A stretch of 64,000 nucleotides of DNA from Branchiostoma belcheri (taxonomy: Eukaryota > Chordata > Leptocardii > Amphioxiformes > Branchiostomatidae), in NCBI RefSeq assembly GCF_001625305.1, contig NW_017803877.1, positions 152,172 through 216,171 on the forward strand, in the 5' to 3' direction. Made by a program: the position numbers and the translations under genes. Below, piece by piece: positions 33,845 to 46,743 of the stretch. Under the pieces are notes generated by a model that was not told the origin of the DNA, did no database searches, and saw only the letters and a program-made list of their open reading frames with translations. Within the stretch, counting starts at the first letter, position 1. Each line of letters begins with the position of its first letter.

Positions 33845-34018
33845 TAGCCTCTCAGTAGACTCCACCAGGCTTTGGAAGCAACTGGAAAGAGTAGAAACTA
33901 TTGGCAAAATGTGCTCCTAAGCGGGCCAACTCCCCTGGCATGTTATCTGCCTACGTATTTGGCCAAAATATATTATTTTCTACTCTTTCCAGCCGTTTCC
34001 GAAGCCTGGTAGAGGCTA
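33845..34018. mobile_element. Foldback element near SRSF3-like gene 1 promoter
   Basis: The arms start TAGCCTCT and share ACCAGGCTTYGGAA and CTGGAAAGAGTAGAAA on opposite strands. The centre is short. It lies about 400 bp from the inferred first exon. No clear target duplication was found. Confidence 0.55.
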
Positions 34019-34408
34019 TTTTGAAGTCAGTGACCATGGATTTTTCTCAGAACAAACTCGCGGCGGAAGCTTCCCGGAAGCAGACCATCTCCGCAAAGAA
34101 AGTCAGTACATAAGACCTTAAAGACATTACCGACAAATGTGAAACTACGCACAACCAGGGCATTTATACGGCAAACAACATCGCGACCGGTAGCCAAGCT
34201 GCTAAGATCTGTCTGGGCGGCGTGAAAAATTCTTTGTAACCGGAGTCGAGAGAGCACGCCCGACGCTAGACCCGAAATTTCGCGTCCAATCACAAGTTTG
34301 CGAGTACTCAGAAGTGTACAGGCCTCGTTAGGAATAACCGCAACGGCGTTGGAGCAGAGACCGCGAGTTTGCTGGGGTAAAAACCGGGAAAACATGTTTA
34401 TAACTCAC

Positions 34409-34460
34409 CTGACCAAGGGACGCACACCACACAGGAGCAGGGAAGATGGCCACCCAAGCC
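34409..34460 (-). promoter_or_regulatory. Inferred non-coding first exon of SRSF3-like gene 1
   Basis: On the minus strand a CpG-bearing segment with GGCCATCTTCCCTGC reads into a donor CCTTGGTCAG|GTGAGTTATA (edge 34409). The second SRSF3-like gene has a matching arrangement (TTAGGTCAGGAG|GTGAGTTGTA, edge 51274). AAGATGGCC on the other strand resembles a YY1 site. No coding frame is needed, because the ATG lies in the RRM exon. Confidence 0.45.
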
Positions 34461-35948
34461 GACACCACTGCGCAGGCGTCAGACAAGTGCAACATCACGT
34501 GGCTAAGGACTATTCCACCTCAAACTTGGAGGGGTGTTCCGTCACACAGAACTCTTGCTTTTTCAACTTTCTTGGTCAAAACAAGCAGGTTTAAAATTAA
34601 CCTTCTTGGTCGAAACCACTTTGTTTGATGTAATCCATCCACTTTTCAATACCATAGTTACCAGAGCCATTTTGCAACATTTCTAGTTTGTGGTTGACAT
34701 TACGATGTAATCAAAATCAAAGTTCTTTTCTTTGGCCTTTGAGTCTCAGAAATCAAAATAAAAGTTTCTTTGGCAGATCAGTCTTCAATAGAATTTCAAA
34801 ATAAAAGAAGGGGCTTACAATAATAACCACCATGCAGTCTTCAATGTAATTTCTAAAATTGAAAAGGTCTAGTAGTCGTTGTTAGTTTGTTACTTCTGTT
34901 CAATGGTTTACCATGAGTTGATCTGAATAGTTTATGAACTTTATCCCCATCTTCTTGAAGCCCATCTGAATCACAATGCAGTCTTCATGTACAATTCACC
35001 AATGGACATTATCCCAAGTGGAATATTCTTACAAACTTACTTTCATCAAAGCTGGGCTGGTTTCTCATGAATTCGTTTATTTTCCTTGTCGTAAAAGGGA
35101 CAGGAAAAATAAAAGTTTTCTGAGTGTTTGTCAAACTGTGAGGTAAAATCATACAACAAAGCTCACTTCTTAACTTGTAATAACAGTCTTTAATGAGAAC
35201 TAAAGGTGGGAAACATCACAGTAAAGCACTTTTGACTTCTGGCCGTGACAGCTGGATAATACTGAATCTTTAGACTGCAACAGCCTCCTTTACAGACTTA
35301 TTGGAGCAGAGGCATTTATTTTTTTGTGAGAGTTCTTTTTTCACACTGGCTATAGTTCTCTAATGAGGCTGAGGGAGTTGTGGAGGGAGTTGTGGCACAA
35401 GGTGATACAACTCTCCCCCGAACAACCCCCCCCCCCCCAAAAAAACCCAATAATGCCGTTCCAATGCCCACCACGCTAGAAGTCTGCAATAGAGGCTAGG
35501 CTGCCGGCTCTAAAACAAGGAAATTATAAATGAGTACCAACAGGTAGCATATACGATATGTAGCTTACAAAGTTTACAATAATCAAGCTTCATAATATAA
35601 GAACTTCCCAACATATATTGCCAGAGAGCTTCAACTTCAAGCATTTTTCTACAATACTACAATAAACCTCGAGTTGGATATAAACTTGGGGTTGACTTTA
35701 ACTGCTAGGTACAATACAGACCCAACAATACCACCTTCTTTCTACTAACATATAATACAAGAAAATAAAATGGTTCACTTTTGATACCTTGGCTCTGAAT
35801 TGGTGCCTTCAAGTACTACAATATATACTGTATGCTTTATACTGGTATAGTCTTTGTCAAACAAAACTTTCATGAATGCGTGCCTGTCAGGGACACAGTA
35901 GTCCTGGGTGACATAAAAGTGATGCACAAGTTAGTAAGTGTGCCGTGT
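34461..35948. other. Intergenic stretch between the two SRSF3-like genes
   Basis: No gene is recognised. Part of it may be 3'UTR of the second SRSF3-like gene. It contains a short poly-C/poly-A tract near 35428-35447. Confidence 0.35.
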
Positions 35949-36300
35949 AAGGCCACACCAATTTGATTTATTGGTTCTCGGATTTCCTCAGAAAATATAT
36001 GAAATGATGGAAAAATAGGCCAAGGCATCCTATGATAGCCCCAGATGCTATGATAGGAGCCATGAAGTCAACATACCAAGCTGGTTTGCAATTCAAACAA
36101 TGAATTTCAAACTTTTAATCAAACCACTGCATTGATAGATGGAAAAAACTGTAACAACTCCAAAGACAAGGGACTTCCTTCAACTGTTAGGGCCAAAATA
36201 TGATCATTTTGCAGTTGATTCAGAGCCTGAATTTGTGCAAATCAGAAAAAAATCAAGCAGGAAAATCCATGAACCAGCAAATTAAATTGGTTTGGCCTAA
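35949..36300. mobile_element. MITE, AGGCCACACCAATTTG family (copy 3)
   Basis: The left end is TAAGGCCACACCAATTTGAT and the right end is AATTAAATTGGTTTGGCCTAA. TAA on both sides fits a 3-bp TAA duplication (or TA with an AGGCC end). It is the best-preserved of the three copies. Confidence 0.75.
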
Positions 36301-37359
36301 CAGTGAGATCTATGACGCCAACTAACTGACAGTATACTAGGGAGACATAGAACACTGTGTATAAGTGAGATCATTCAATGTCTCCTCTCAAAAAAGGCCA
36401 ATAAAGTTTGGATGATTTCTTACATGATGCTGGTTCATATTAGTCCGTCTACATTACAACATATGTTGTAAAGGGTACTTGTCGTTTACAAAGAAATAAG
36501 GCAGAGGCATATATTCGAAGACTATCAAAGATACTGTTTCTCTGTAGTACTGTATAACATGACAATCATACAACGTTTTCGCAGATGTTGCAAACAGTGT
36601 CTTTACATTTTAGTATTTCTATATAACAGATCATCCCTAAGAAGAAAACACCTGCAAGAGGGTCTACAAGTTTTCTATACAACATACAACCTTACTCCAA
36701 TTTTGTTTACATGGTAGAGAACACTTTGAATGTGGTGGTACAACATGTAATAGTTATTTCTGCCAAACCGATAAGTAAAGAGCTTGGAATTTTTGGCCTG
36801 CAAAATTGCAGATTTCTACTTTTCACCTTGAATCTTTTTTCTTTTTCAAATGACAGGTGTTTGTTTTCTGACTAAAACTGTCTAAAAAAAGTTAAAACAA
36901 CAAAATGTCTAGACATAGTCCTTGATAAGGTCATTTCGTTTGTCAGAGTTTCACATGGTATAAATGTATATAAACTTTTTTCTAATTGAAACTTGAGCAC
37001 AGACTGATCTAACAAGCAGTTTAGCGTTCCCTCTGGTGTAAATGAAAAGATCAGCATCTAAAATGACTACTGAATTCTTACAATACACAATAATCATTAC
37101 AATGTACAACAAGAGCTTTCTAGATAAAGGATACATTTTGTACACTACACAAGCTTGTACAACTGAGCTTGCTAAAAAATAAATTGATAACATAAAAGAA
37201 AGCCTTCCTAGCAACACTAGAGGCGTAACAGGTACAATCACTAGATTACGACTTGAACAAATTGTCAACTACAGGAAAGTTGAGCATGAAACAGGCCCCT
37301 CAAAGGACTGTGGGAAGGCTGGTGGGTCAAAGGTCCCCGTGAGGCTCACACAGGTAGAT

Positions 37360-40300
37360 CTAGTCGTCCAATGGACTCTTGCCTCGTGGACTGAGATTGA
37401 TAGGGGAGGCTGACCGACTGGAAGAAAAACAGAGTATAGTTAGGCTGGAGAGTACAAAAATCCTCAAATGAACAATAAGATTAATAAGATTTTCATTAAA
37501 CTAGAAGGGTAACATTTGCAACAAAGCAAATGCACAATGTTTACCTTCGCATATGGTCTGCTCTTTAATTCTTACTCAAACACATTCATATACATGTATA
37601 TGGTCAGACAGGAGTCTAAATCCCTCCTGCTATAAAATTGCAACATGATGTAACCCAACACTAGTTTCCATGGTGACAGACGTCTGGTTGAGGTCATTGA
37701 CCTTATTGGTTTGGAGAAGAAGAGGAAACAGAGCAAAAACAATATGTTTTCCTTCAGTGAACATCAAGACGTTCTGCCAAAGTGCTGCGGCATAACATGT
37801 CATGGGTTTCAATCAGGTGCAGTACGTTCTGCTGACATGCTGATAATCACCTGCGGGAATGAGAGTGAGACCTCGAATGTTTCCTGTCTCTGGAACGGGA
37901 GCGAGAACGGCTCCGTCGTCTGTCACGTGGCGACCTGGAGGTGGCAACAAGAAAAAAAAATTAAAGCTGATAAACTGTCATGTTCTCAGAGGGTGGAAGA
38001 AAGATACAAGTTTGTGTTGCAGCATCCAGCTGAAATTGAAGTGGTTAAATTATAATCAGCAAGAAAAATATTTTCAAAATCCTTTCCTTCAACCCCAGAA
38101 CAAGTGTTAGTAAAGCTTGTTACATGTATAAACAATTATGTCATGTTACATGGCTGTTGTCAAAGAAAGGTGACTCTACATTCTATACAACTTTTAAGTT
38201 CAAATCAACATGGAAATTGCAAAGCAACAAAGAGATGAGACAGGAACTGGAATTAAGTGCAGGAAAATATTACAGAAATCATAGTCATGGTGGGTGTGTT
38301 GAACCGAATTTGACTATTTTGAGGAATAATTTTCCCAACTGATTTGAATTAGATGATCAAAATGAATCAATCAGTACACACAGACTCCCGCCACCAGAGC
38401 TGCTAAGTCATGAGTTTGAGATTTTGTAAGCTTCTGAACTAGACAATCATTAAGTTGTGTAGTGTGATCAACTGAAAGTCAAGTTATAAGTAATTAATTC
38501 TTAGTGGGAGGCCAAGAAAAAGGAATTTTAGAATTAAGGCCTATTCTGTACTGTAGCAGGGGGCCTGGTGCATTTACTGATTTATTTTTTTTTGCGTGCA
38601 AAAAAAACTGAAGTAAAACTTGTGACTTGAATGACCCGCATGACAAGGCAACTTCACCCAGCTACGCTGTACTGTGATTGGCTGTCAAACTGCAAACACA
38701 AACAGGGCATGCTCAGTACTACCTGCTGCGGCTGCGACTGTACGGCCCTCCTCGGTACGGAGAAAAGGACCTGTTTGGAACAACATTCTCAGTTAGAGAT
38801 GGGAGTTGGAAGATTGGGCTGAGGGTAGGAGCAGCATAGCACAGCCTCACCAGTCCCTGTGTTGTAACTGCCTGATGGACAGGACGACTTAAAAGTCACA
38901 GAATAGTCAACCTTTGTTTCAACACTAGAAAGGAACTCACCATAAATTTCAGTCAATCTCGTCAACCTTCATCAGATGTGTGATATAAATTCGAGGGGAT
39001 TAATTCCTCAGCTAACCGACATCTTGCACACGCAGTCGTCCCTCAGTAAGACACCTGGAGTCGCCAGGAACTATGCGGCTCTAGATGTCTTACTGAGAGA
39101 CGACTGCCTGTGCAAGATGTTGGTTAGCTGAGGAATGAATCCCCTCGAATTTATTTGTGAGAAGTGTGATGTTTTGGTGAAAATTTATGGCGAGTTTCTT
39201 TCTTGTGTTGGAGCAAACTCTACATCTATAACAGTATAGATTCTACCAACACAGATGAGCTTTCATTGGAATAGGACGACTTATGTTTCTGCCTAGCCAC
39301 CTTTATAACATCTCAATCATATCTATTGAATGAAAATTATACATCTCAGGGCGAATATCAAATTGCTAATTGCATGAGATCAATTTCATCATTCATTTTC
39401 ATAACTGCCGATTTAGTTTATAACTAATTTCTAAATAATCTTTTGGCAATTTTTTGTCGATTTTACTGTGTTGCTTTGTTTGTTTGAACCTTTGTTTTTT
39501 CAACGAGAAGCTCAAATCGGCCTGTAGGCTGCTTTTTATAGAGGTGGTGAATATTTGAATCATTGCCAGTAACGATACAGGACTCTACTCAACCGTGGTT
39601 AATGGATAAGTAGTTTGACATTTTATGTTCAAATGACAGATCAGAGATATGCAAAGGATTCTTCCCAATGGATTTGTGAGCGACTTTATCATTGTGGTGA
39701 GACAAGTTTTCTCCCACAGTTTTCTTTCATTCTTAATATAATCCTGCAAATGGCACAAGATACTAGTAGTTTACTGATAAAAATGTATATATTTTTATGG
39801 AATGTCGTCTTCACCACTGTTTTCCCCTTACAGACATGTACTACAGGCAATGATAGATACAAAACAATAATCTGATGTCAAATGTATAGTTTGTGCGATA
39901 GATTTTGAAACCTATTCAGTCACTGAAGTAGCTGGTTGTTAAACTAACCTATAATGTTAGCTGTGGCTTGAGAGTGAATTAAGTTTTGACTATCATGGTG
40001 TTGTTAAATACTGAATCTGTGCAAGACTGTGTTGACCAATTAAACTACAATTATAGCACTGAGGGTTCCTACCATAGGTGCTGTAGAAGAGAAGTTAGTT
40101 GATAGAAGTGTGGTCTTGCATAGATGTCAACAGACAAACACCATATGTTGTATGTTGTTGAGTTGAGTGTATGCTATGGCTTTCTAGCCAAAATTTCAAA
40201 TGTTCTAGGACACAAAACAGTAGCTGTTGAAAAAATGTTCTAGCACACAAAACAAGTAGCTGTTGAAAAAAATGTTCTAGCACACAAAACAAGTAGCTGT

Positions 40301-42787
40301 TGAAAAAAAATGTAAACTCCACCTATATCTATCACACACTACAGTATGAAGAAAATGAAGAGAATGTTAATTTTTCAGCCTTCATGCAGCCAAGTGTCAG
40401 GACACCCATGGACACTGCGGAGGGCATCACTGTTAGATCAAGTTCACTGATTCATATTGATTAGCAGTAAGTGCTTTCAAGAGATGGTGTTAACAAGACT
40501 TAGTTGTTATCAATCAAGCAATTCCTTCAGATTTTTCACACACGTCCCAACACATGTTTAGCTGCCACAGACTTGAGATTGGGAGGAAATGATCCTCCTG
40601 ATTCTGGATTACATGAATGAATTTTGACTCTTAAATGGTGGCAAGTAGTTTTATAAAGTCAGAGAGTTTGTTCTTATAAGGTTCTCAAGTTTCTGTGGCA
40701 GAAACTGTGTGTGTCTAACTACAGACTAGTCTAGAGACAAGAACAGATAACCTACACCGGCCCAAGAGGCTGAAAGTAGAAAGGCGGCGGGGTTGTTAAG
40801 TCGGGCCAGGCGGTATTGGAGGGTGGTCGAAAGATGTGGCAAGGTCATAACAGCATCGTCCATGACAAGTTGTCGTGGAAACCCGGCTCTTTTTTAGGCA
40901 GGAGACAGACGGCTCAAATGTGGTGGGGAAGGTGGGTGTTGCAGACAGCGGAGAAGCTGGCTTTTTTTTTGTAGTTTGGCTTGTAGAAGTTGTTTCTGTT
41001 TTTTTTGTAAAGGTGAGATTTCGTCAAGGGGGTTGCGATCGATGAGGGATGGTCCTCATTGGTCGGTTGTAGGGACGGAAGAGCACAATTGTCGCATTTT
41101 TGAGACTGTATAGGAGGCCGCGCTGTAGAAGGTGTGATGCTTTCTTTGTGCCTGAGGTCGGGTGCTGTTTTGTGATTGGCCAGAAGGGCTGCAGCAAGGC
41201 ATGCTGGGTGGAGGGGCTGAAGGTGTAGTTGAGGTGACAGGTAATGCTGATTGGATGGCGACGGTCACGTGACTTGCCAAGGGCTGAGCTGATTGGCTAA
41301 TGTAGTCTGATGGGGTGGAGAAGCAAGATGGCCACTCTGTAAGGGGTTTTGTTGGGACAGTTAATATTGAGGATTCTAGAGTCTATAGAAAACCAGACCA
41401 AAAATTACCGAGCATATTGATCGGAAAGACATCACAAATACATGGAATCAAAGCATCTAACATGCTAGCACCACTACTCTACAGCACTGCACTCCACATA
41501 TATGTAACATTACACCCTCCTTTTACACAGTCATGAACTATGTTACCAATATTGTCATCAATAAAACCACCTTCACCAAAAATTCCCTATCATCATATTG
41601 TGGAGATCATCCTGATGTTAACACAAAGGATACAGTATATAAAAAGATAAGAAAACCCAAAAAAAAAATTTAGCACCTCTCCTTCCTGATTCTGAATCCT
41701 TCATTTTGTCCCATGCATTTTAGATATGCTTGAATGCAAACTAAACCGTTCCGTTCAAATCATTCCCTATCATTTTGCTGTTTCCTCCAAGATTAGAATT
41801 TTCCAGCTGTATCTGAGGTAAGGCAACTTAAAAAAGGAGGGAATCCCTTCAACTCTTTGTTTGGGAAAATTAGACTTTGAGGCTCAAACATGAAGCTACA
41901 CACTGAAAAAAGTCAATCTTATCTTTGGCTATATGAACATGTGCTATTTTCTAACGTGTATGATCTATCTACTCACCCACAACTGACATTTCAGCATTTA
42001 CCTGTCAAATTCTACTAAGGGTACATAATTTGCTTTACATACTCTGATATTACAAGTTATTTATAAAAAATCTGTCTGTTGGGAAGTGCAGGTAATGTGA
42101 ACATGGTGTCACCTTGAGCGCCGTCGTTGTGGCCGGTCGTAACCACGGTAACTGTTGGGAGGTGGGGGGCGGTACCGGGACGAACGCTTCATGCCGTGGG
42201 ACAGCTCCACCCGCACACGCCGGCCACACAGGTAACTGTAGAATTCAGAATAACGGTAACCCCGAAAAAAATGTATACAGGTACATGTGCATCTTGACTT
42301 AAGCATATTATGGTTGCTACAGTGAATTATGAAGCATGTGTCCTGGACTGACCTTTGAATTTTGTGGTTTCATTTATTTTATCTTGTCCTAACTGGCTAG
42401 CCCCTTCGGCTTATAAAACTTGATTTCCAAGGGTTTGATCTTCTATAGCTAACAACTTCCTTAATTTATTTTTTTTAATGGAGAGTGTTAAGTTATGTCA
42501 ATTCTTCCACAAATGCAGTAAATCTTAATAAAGAAGTGAAAAGAAAATCAGATAAAGCAGAGACATCACTCTTACCGCCCGTCTAGTGCGTCCACAGCGT
42601 CCTTCGCGTCCCGAGGATCGTCAAACTCCACGAAAGCGAATCCCGGTGGGTTACGGGCCACCCAGACGTTTCTGAGCGGTCCGAAGGCGCTGAAAGCCCG
42701 CTCCAGCTCGTGTTTGGTACCGGACTGACCCAGGTCACCCACGTAAACCTTACAGTCAATTGGACCGGTATCTCTCCAGTGGGACAT
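37360..42787 (-). CDS. SRSF3: SRSF3-like SR splicing factor 2 (RRM + RS)
   Basis: Coding exons are 42787-42576, 42235-42113, 38770-38723, 37934-37851 and 37417-37360 (TAG), giving 174 residues. The RRM ([30 protein letters not shown]) is nearly the same as in the gene 20 kb away. The linker is shorter and lacks the Gly run. The RS exon is 84 bp rather than 114, having one SPRDR unit instead of three, and the tail is [16 protein letters not shown]. The middle 48-bp exon ([15 protein letters not shown]) has the same length and phase in both genes. RRM exons differ at about two dozen of 212 bases. This is a tandem duplicate with the same expected role in exon recognition. Its intron carries a candidate poison exon at 40752-41336, and its first exon is probably at 51274. 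Confidence 0.9.
38988..39152. mobile_element. Palindromic foldback element (complete copy)
   Basis: Arms of about 75 bp (AAATTCGAGGGGATTAATTC..., with GACATCTTGCACACGCAGTC) meet near 39070. They are imperfect, about one mismatch per 10 bases. One arm alone occurs at 22770-22860. Confidence 0.7.
40201..40312. repeat. Three-copy ~36-bp tandem repeat
   Basis: TGTTCTAGSACACAAAACA, AGTAGCTGTTGAAAAAA repeats three times (starts 40201, 40236, 40273) in an intron of SRSF3-like gene 2. Confidence 0.75.
40752..41336 (-). other. Candidate poison cassette exon in SRSF3-like gene 2
   Basis: It occupies the equivalent intron to the block at 28568-29154, with the same acceptor CCCTTACAG|AGTGGCC (edge 41336) and donor GTGTAG|GTTATC (edge 40752), giving 585 bp. 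One extra base early in the exon shifts the frame, so after the second coding exon it reaches TAG at 41299-41297 within 13 codons. Long stretches (40681-40839, 40849-40948, 41162-41313) match the other paralogue at all, or all but one, position. The centre (about 40949-41100) is diverged. Confidence 0.5.
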
Positions 42788-43016
42788 GTCGCGACCACCT
42801 GAGGAACAACAAAGATAATTTTCTTCATTTTACGATAATTAATGTCAATTATTGTTTGACACTGGGGTATGCAAAGTTGCTTCAATCTTTGTTTGCATGT
42901 ACTGTCTGTGTACCCCAGTGTGCATTCTCTAGGATGAATTTTCACAATAAAAAAGGTACAAATCACAAACTGCCTCCAAACTGAGGGATCAAAGCTAAAT
43001 AAATCCATGATTGAGG

Positions 43017-43104
43017 TAGCCTGGGTACCATCCGGATTTTCGCTACGCAACGCTCGATTTTTTCGAGCGTTGTGTAGCGAAAATCCGGATGGTACCCAGG
43101 CTAC
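43017..43104. mobile_element. hAT-like foldback element, copy C
   Basis: This 88-bp near-perfect palindrome starts TAGCCTGGGTACCATCC and ends with the inverse. GATTGAGG flanks it (43009-43016 and 43105-43112). The termini are identical to 17878-17996, with an unrelated interior (GGATTTTCGCTACGCAACGC). Confidence 0.8.
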
Positions 43105-43112
43105 GATTGAGG

Positions 43113-44570
43113 CCCTTTCTAGAATCTTCTGCGTCAGACCTCTACTTTCATTTTATTCACCACATAGTCCTGAACCTTGCTAAATATTGAGAACCTACTT
43201 TAAGGAAAATTCTTGCTTAAATTGTCTGTTCCTACAATGCTAACAAATCAGTAATCGGTGAGAGCAGACAACGAAAAGCTAACAAGGCTGGAACCCAGGC
43301 TAATCAAACATACATGTATGGACCATGTAATACAGACCTCTTCTATATACAGGTGGAGGTTGATAACCTTGATATACATGTATGTTTCAAGACCACATGA
43401 CAACTGTACAGCATCTGGCACATATACGAACGAACGAGTACTCTTCTCATGGTCCACTGCCTATATGTAAATTGGCAAGCAATTACAAAATGATGGCCAT
43501 TGTCAACATCCAAGAAATTTCACATCAAATGGCTTTCAAATACAAACAATTTTTTGAAAAAGAATTAATAATTGATAAAGCTATAGTATCATCTTAGGAT
43601 TTCATTTAGATGAAAGCCTCTTGAATAATTGATGGAGGTAACAGCAAGGCTTTTGCACACAAACACAATGTAAACCATTTCTTGTTTGAACAGAAAAGTG
43701 CATGCATACTAGTATAGCCTTATATAAGGTCCTTGTATATGTATATCTATATAACACCTGCTAAAACTAACTAGTGTGTGAACATGTAAATATATAAAAC
43801 TCTGCTCCAAACGTAAAAGTAACATTTCTTTACTTTTGTTATGAAAGCTAAAAAGAACAGCCATATTGTCTTGGCACATACATACAAATGTACTTCTCTC
43901 TAAACAGATTAAGTTGTGAATTTTTCTACAATCATGCTCCTGCTATTCTTTAGAACCAGCCAGAACCAGCATTTTAGAATTCTGCAAAACTTTGAGAAAA
44001 TGCTGTAACATAGTCACCTGAGTCAGAAAACTGCTTGTTAGTAGGTCAGACAATTGACAACCTGGCTAGTACTAGTAGTAGGCAGACCTGGGACGAACTA
44101 TCCAAACATATGCTGACAGGAATGGGTGTATGTACAGTAAATTGGTCCTTTTAATGACTGTCTTTTGTTGATAAGTGGTGTGTTGGGAGCAGAAAGATAT
44201 ATAACAATAGTCCCTCCCAACAGATGCCAGGTAACCACTCTAACACACTGATAACATTATAATGCGCCATCTGTTTTTGTCTTCCTGTATCGTGCTATCA
44301 TAGCAATATCTGGGACTGAGAACATTCACTACAAAAAGTTTAGTAAAGATAAAAAGTAAATGGAGCATATTGTTGGCTTGTTGTTCATGCTTTCCATAAA
44401 GCATGCAGTATGTTTTTTTTTACTGCAAGAGATGCCTCATGTGCAGTAGTGACATCAAGAAATTTTGACAGATGCATGTGTTAATAAAATGATAAACCAG
44501 CATCACCAAGCATAACACACCAGCTTCACGGCATGGTACAGTGACATCAAGCACTATACAACCTGCATAT
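43113..44570. other. 5' intron of SRSF3-like gene 2, nothing recognised
   Basis: AT-rich intronic DNA with scattered ACATGTA runs. No coding exon or clear repeat is supported. Confidence 0.35.
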
Positions 44571-44647
44571 GCAGCTGCAGGTTAGTGCTGGTAAAGTTGA
44601 AGCTGTATTTCAGATGTCTACCTGCACTTTTAAGTGTATGTACTGGG
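44571..44647. repeat. GCAGGTTAGTGCAGGTAAA dispersed repeat, partial copy
   Basis: GCATATGCAG, CAGGTTAGTGCTGGTAAA, GATGTCTACCTGCACTT and TGTACTGGG occur in the same order as in the ends of the element at 48633-49596. Confidence 0.5.
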
Positions 44648-44906
44648 TTTTTATACTTTAATGTACTGTAGGTGTACATGTACATATATGTGGATTTTTT
44701 GTACATGTAGCTGTATTTGACTATCACCAATTATGAAGTGAATGAGAAATAATTGGCATAGTTCTTTTAGTTGAGTACTTTCTATTAATTTTGAGCAGTG
44801 CAGGTACTTTTTAATGCTACCTTCACCAGTATTTCAAGCCCTGCATATCATATTAACTCATTGACATATATGGTACAGAAAACAAGTATCTGCAGTTTTT
44901 GTTAGA

Positions 44907-44944
44907 CCAAGGACATTATACTTTGTATAATGTCTCTGGTTAGA
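44907..44944. repeat. Short hairpin
   Basis: GACCAAGGACATTATAC is followed, after a 3-4 base loop, by its near-inverse GTATAATGTCTCTGGTT. Part of the arm (AACGTCCTTGGTAAGAG) recurs at 44961-44977. Confidence 0.4.
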
Positions 44945-45784
44945 CTAAAAGCCAGGAGGTTAACGTCCTTGGTAAGAGTCATCCTGAGGGTAAATGGACT
45001 GGGAGTTCACTTTGGGTGACATAATTTCCACCCTGCCTGAACAGTCCCTTTGTGAAGACCTACTGAAATGACGGGCTGTCAAACTATGATTACACATAAT
45101 CACTTCCACTTACGTGATGAAAATCGTCAGACCCGCCCCTCGGCGCTTCAAACAATTTTATAGGTGTGTTTGCCTGAGTATACAGTACCTTATTTTCTTC
45201 AATTGCAAGCAGAGCCACTACCATTCACACACAATCTGTCCTATAACATGGGGATTATCCATCTTCAATGGCAAAAACCAACATACTGTACTACTACAAT
45301 AGTATCTCTATATCAATGATGTCTATCTAGTTGTCTGGGGCAGCTAAAAACTGGTTTGATTTCTAGACAGTTGACATTCCAGCTATGTGTTCAAGCTCCA
45401 TACATGCAATATTTAAAAATCAACAACATCTTGTTACATCTAATAGTATTATATATTTTTTCTTAGGAAGTATGGACTTCATACTAGTATTTCTTTTAAA
45501 GAATTCATTCATAGGATGAAGAGAGTAGACTTATGAGTCTTCCAAACTTGCCCAAAATGATGATGGTAGACTGAATAGCCAGGACAAAAATATTACTGAA
45601 AGGTGATATAAACGTATCAAAAATTAAAATTAAAACTTTTGTATGTTTTCAAGTACACATGATGGTTGGATTTCTTTTTTTAAATTCAATATGTTTTTTT
45701 TTTACATTCTAGCAAATATCTGTGCACCGATGCTGCTGACTTAGAGTAGGTATATTAGACTAATGGTCACATCTTATAGTATCA

Positions 45785-46057
45785 GATATCGGGATATTCT
45801 TAAGCTTATACACGACCAGCTGCAGGTATTCTTCCTATCCTGCTTACGTTTCGATGTGTGAGACACCCTCCTCAGAGCTCCTGACTGGAGTACTGCTTCT
45901 CAATACTATATATAGCCGATATCGATGTACGTGGTGCTTTTGCGGCAAGAACACAATTCCAAACATGGCTAAGTGTCTGAGGAAGGTGTCTGATAGACAC
46001 CAAAACTTAAGCAAGGTAGGAAGAATATCTGGATGTGTATAAGAAAATCCCAATATC
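45785..46057. mobile_element. Large imperfect foldback element
   Basis: The arms GATATCGGGATATTCTTAAG... and GATATTGGGATTTTCTTATA... lie on opposite strands. Each contains TATTCTTCCTA, TGCTTA and a CACC(C/T)TCCTCAG segment. The ~100-bp centre is non-coding. Confidence 0.6.
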
Positions 46058-46633
46058 CTATGTGTTACCAACCTGATGAAATTAGTTTCAGATCTTATAT
46101 AGGTATGATTTCAGTAATGTATGAGATCTTGAAGTATTGTGTTTGGGTTTCATAATTGGTATAGTCACCTGACATGTTGGTGTGTAGATCTAGATGTTCG
46201 TGGGATGGGGGATGAAATCAACTAAGAACCTCTGAAATACAAAAATGTAACAAAGTCTGCTGCGGGGAAAATTCTGGAGTCATGGACATCAAAAACACAG
46301 GAGAACCACATTGGATGGAAGCACATTTGTTAGAATTTAGTCATGTTGTGTTCCTTATAAATGTATATGCTACAACCATGGAATGAATTCTGCATTCTGC
46401 AATCAGTATGCTATTTTCTTAAGGAGAAACATGATTATTTTTATGCATCTTATGCTTCAACAGGGTTTAAAAAGGTGTTTTACTAGACCCAACTTTCAAT
46501 GGGGCAAAAACCAGGCGGTATGAAAATGGCGTACACAAGCGAGACTACCTACAGTAATTAAACTGGGTTTGTTGATTTATAATAATTCCTGCGTGTAAAA
46601 GTGCCTGCTTTTACGTATATTTCCTAGTAGAAG

Positions 46634-46743
46634 TTAGGCATTTTAATCGGGCTTTCTTTTTTGCACTGGTTTCTTTTTGTTTTACCCCAACCCCCCAAAA
46701 AATAGACACCAGTGCAAAAAAGAAAGCCCGATAAAAAGCCTAA
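46634..46743. mobile_element. Foldback element (GGGCTTTCTTTTTTGCACTGG arms)
   Basis: A left arm of about 40 bp starting TTAGGCATTTTAATCGGGCT pairs with an inverse arm ending AAAAAGCCTAA around a ~30-bp spacer. Weaker relatives (TTATCAGGTTTTCTTTTTTG) appear near 49880 and 53480. Confidence 0.6.

Noticed and set aside
45854-46071. Open frames on both strands
   Set aside because: They fall inside a foldback element, whose arms make mirror-image frames.
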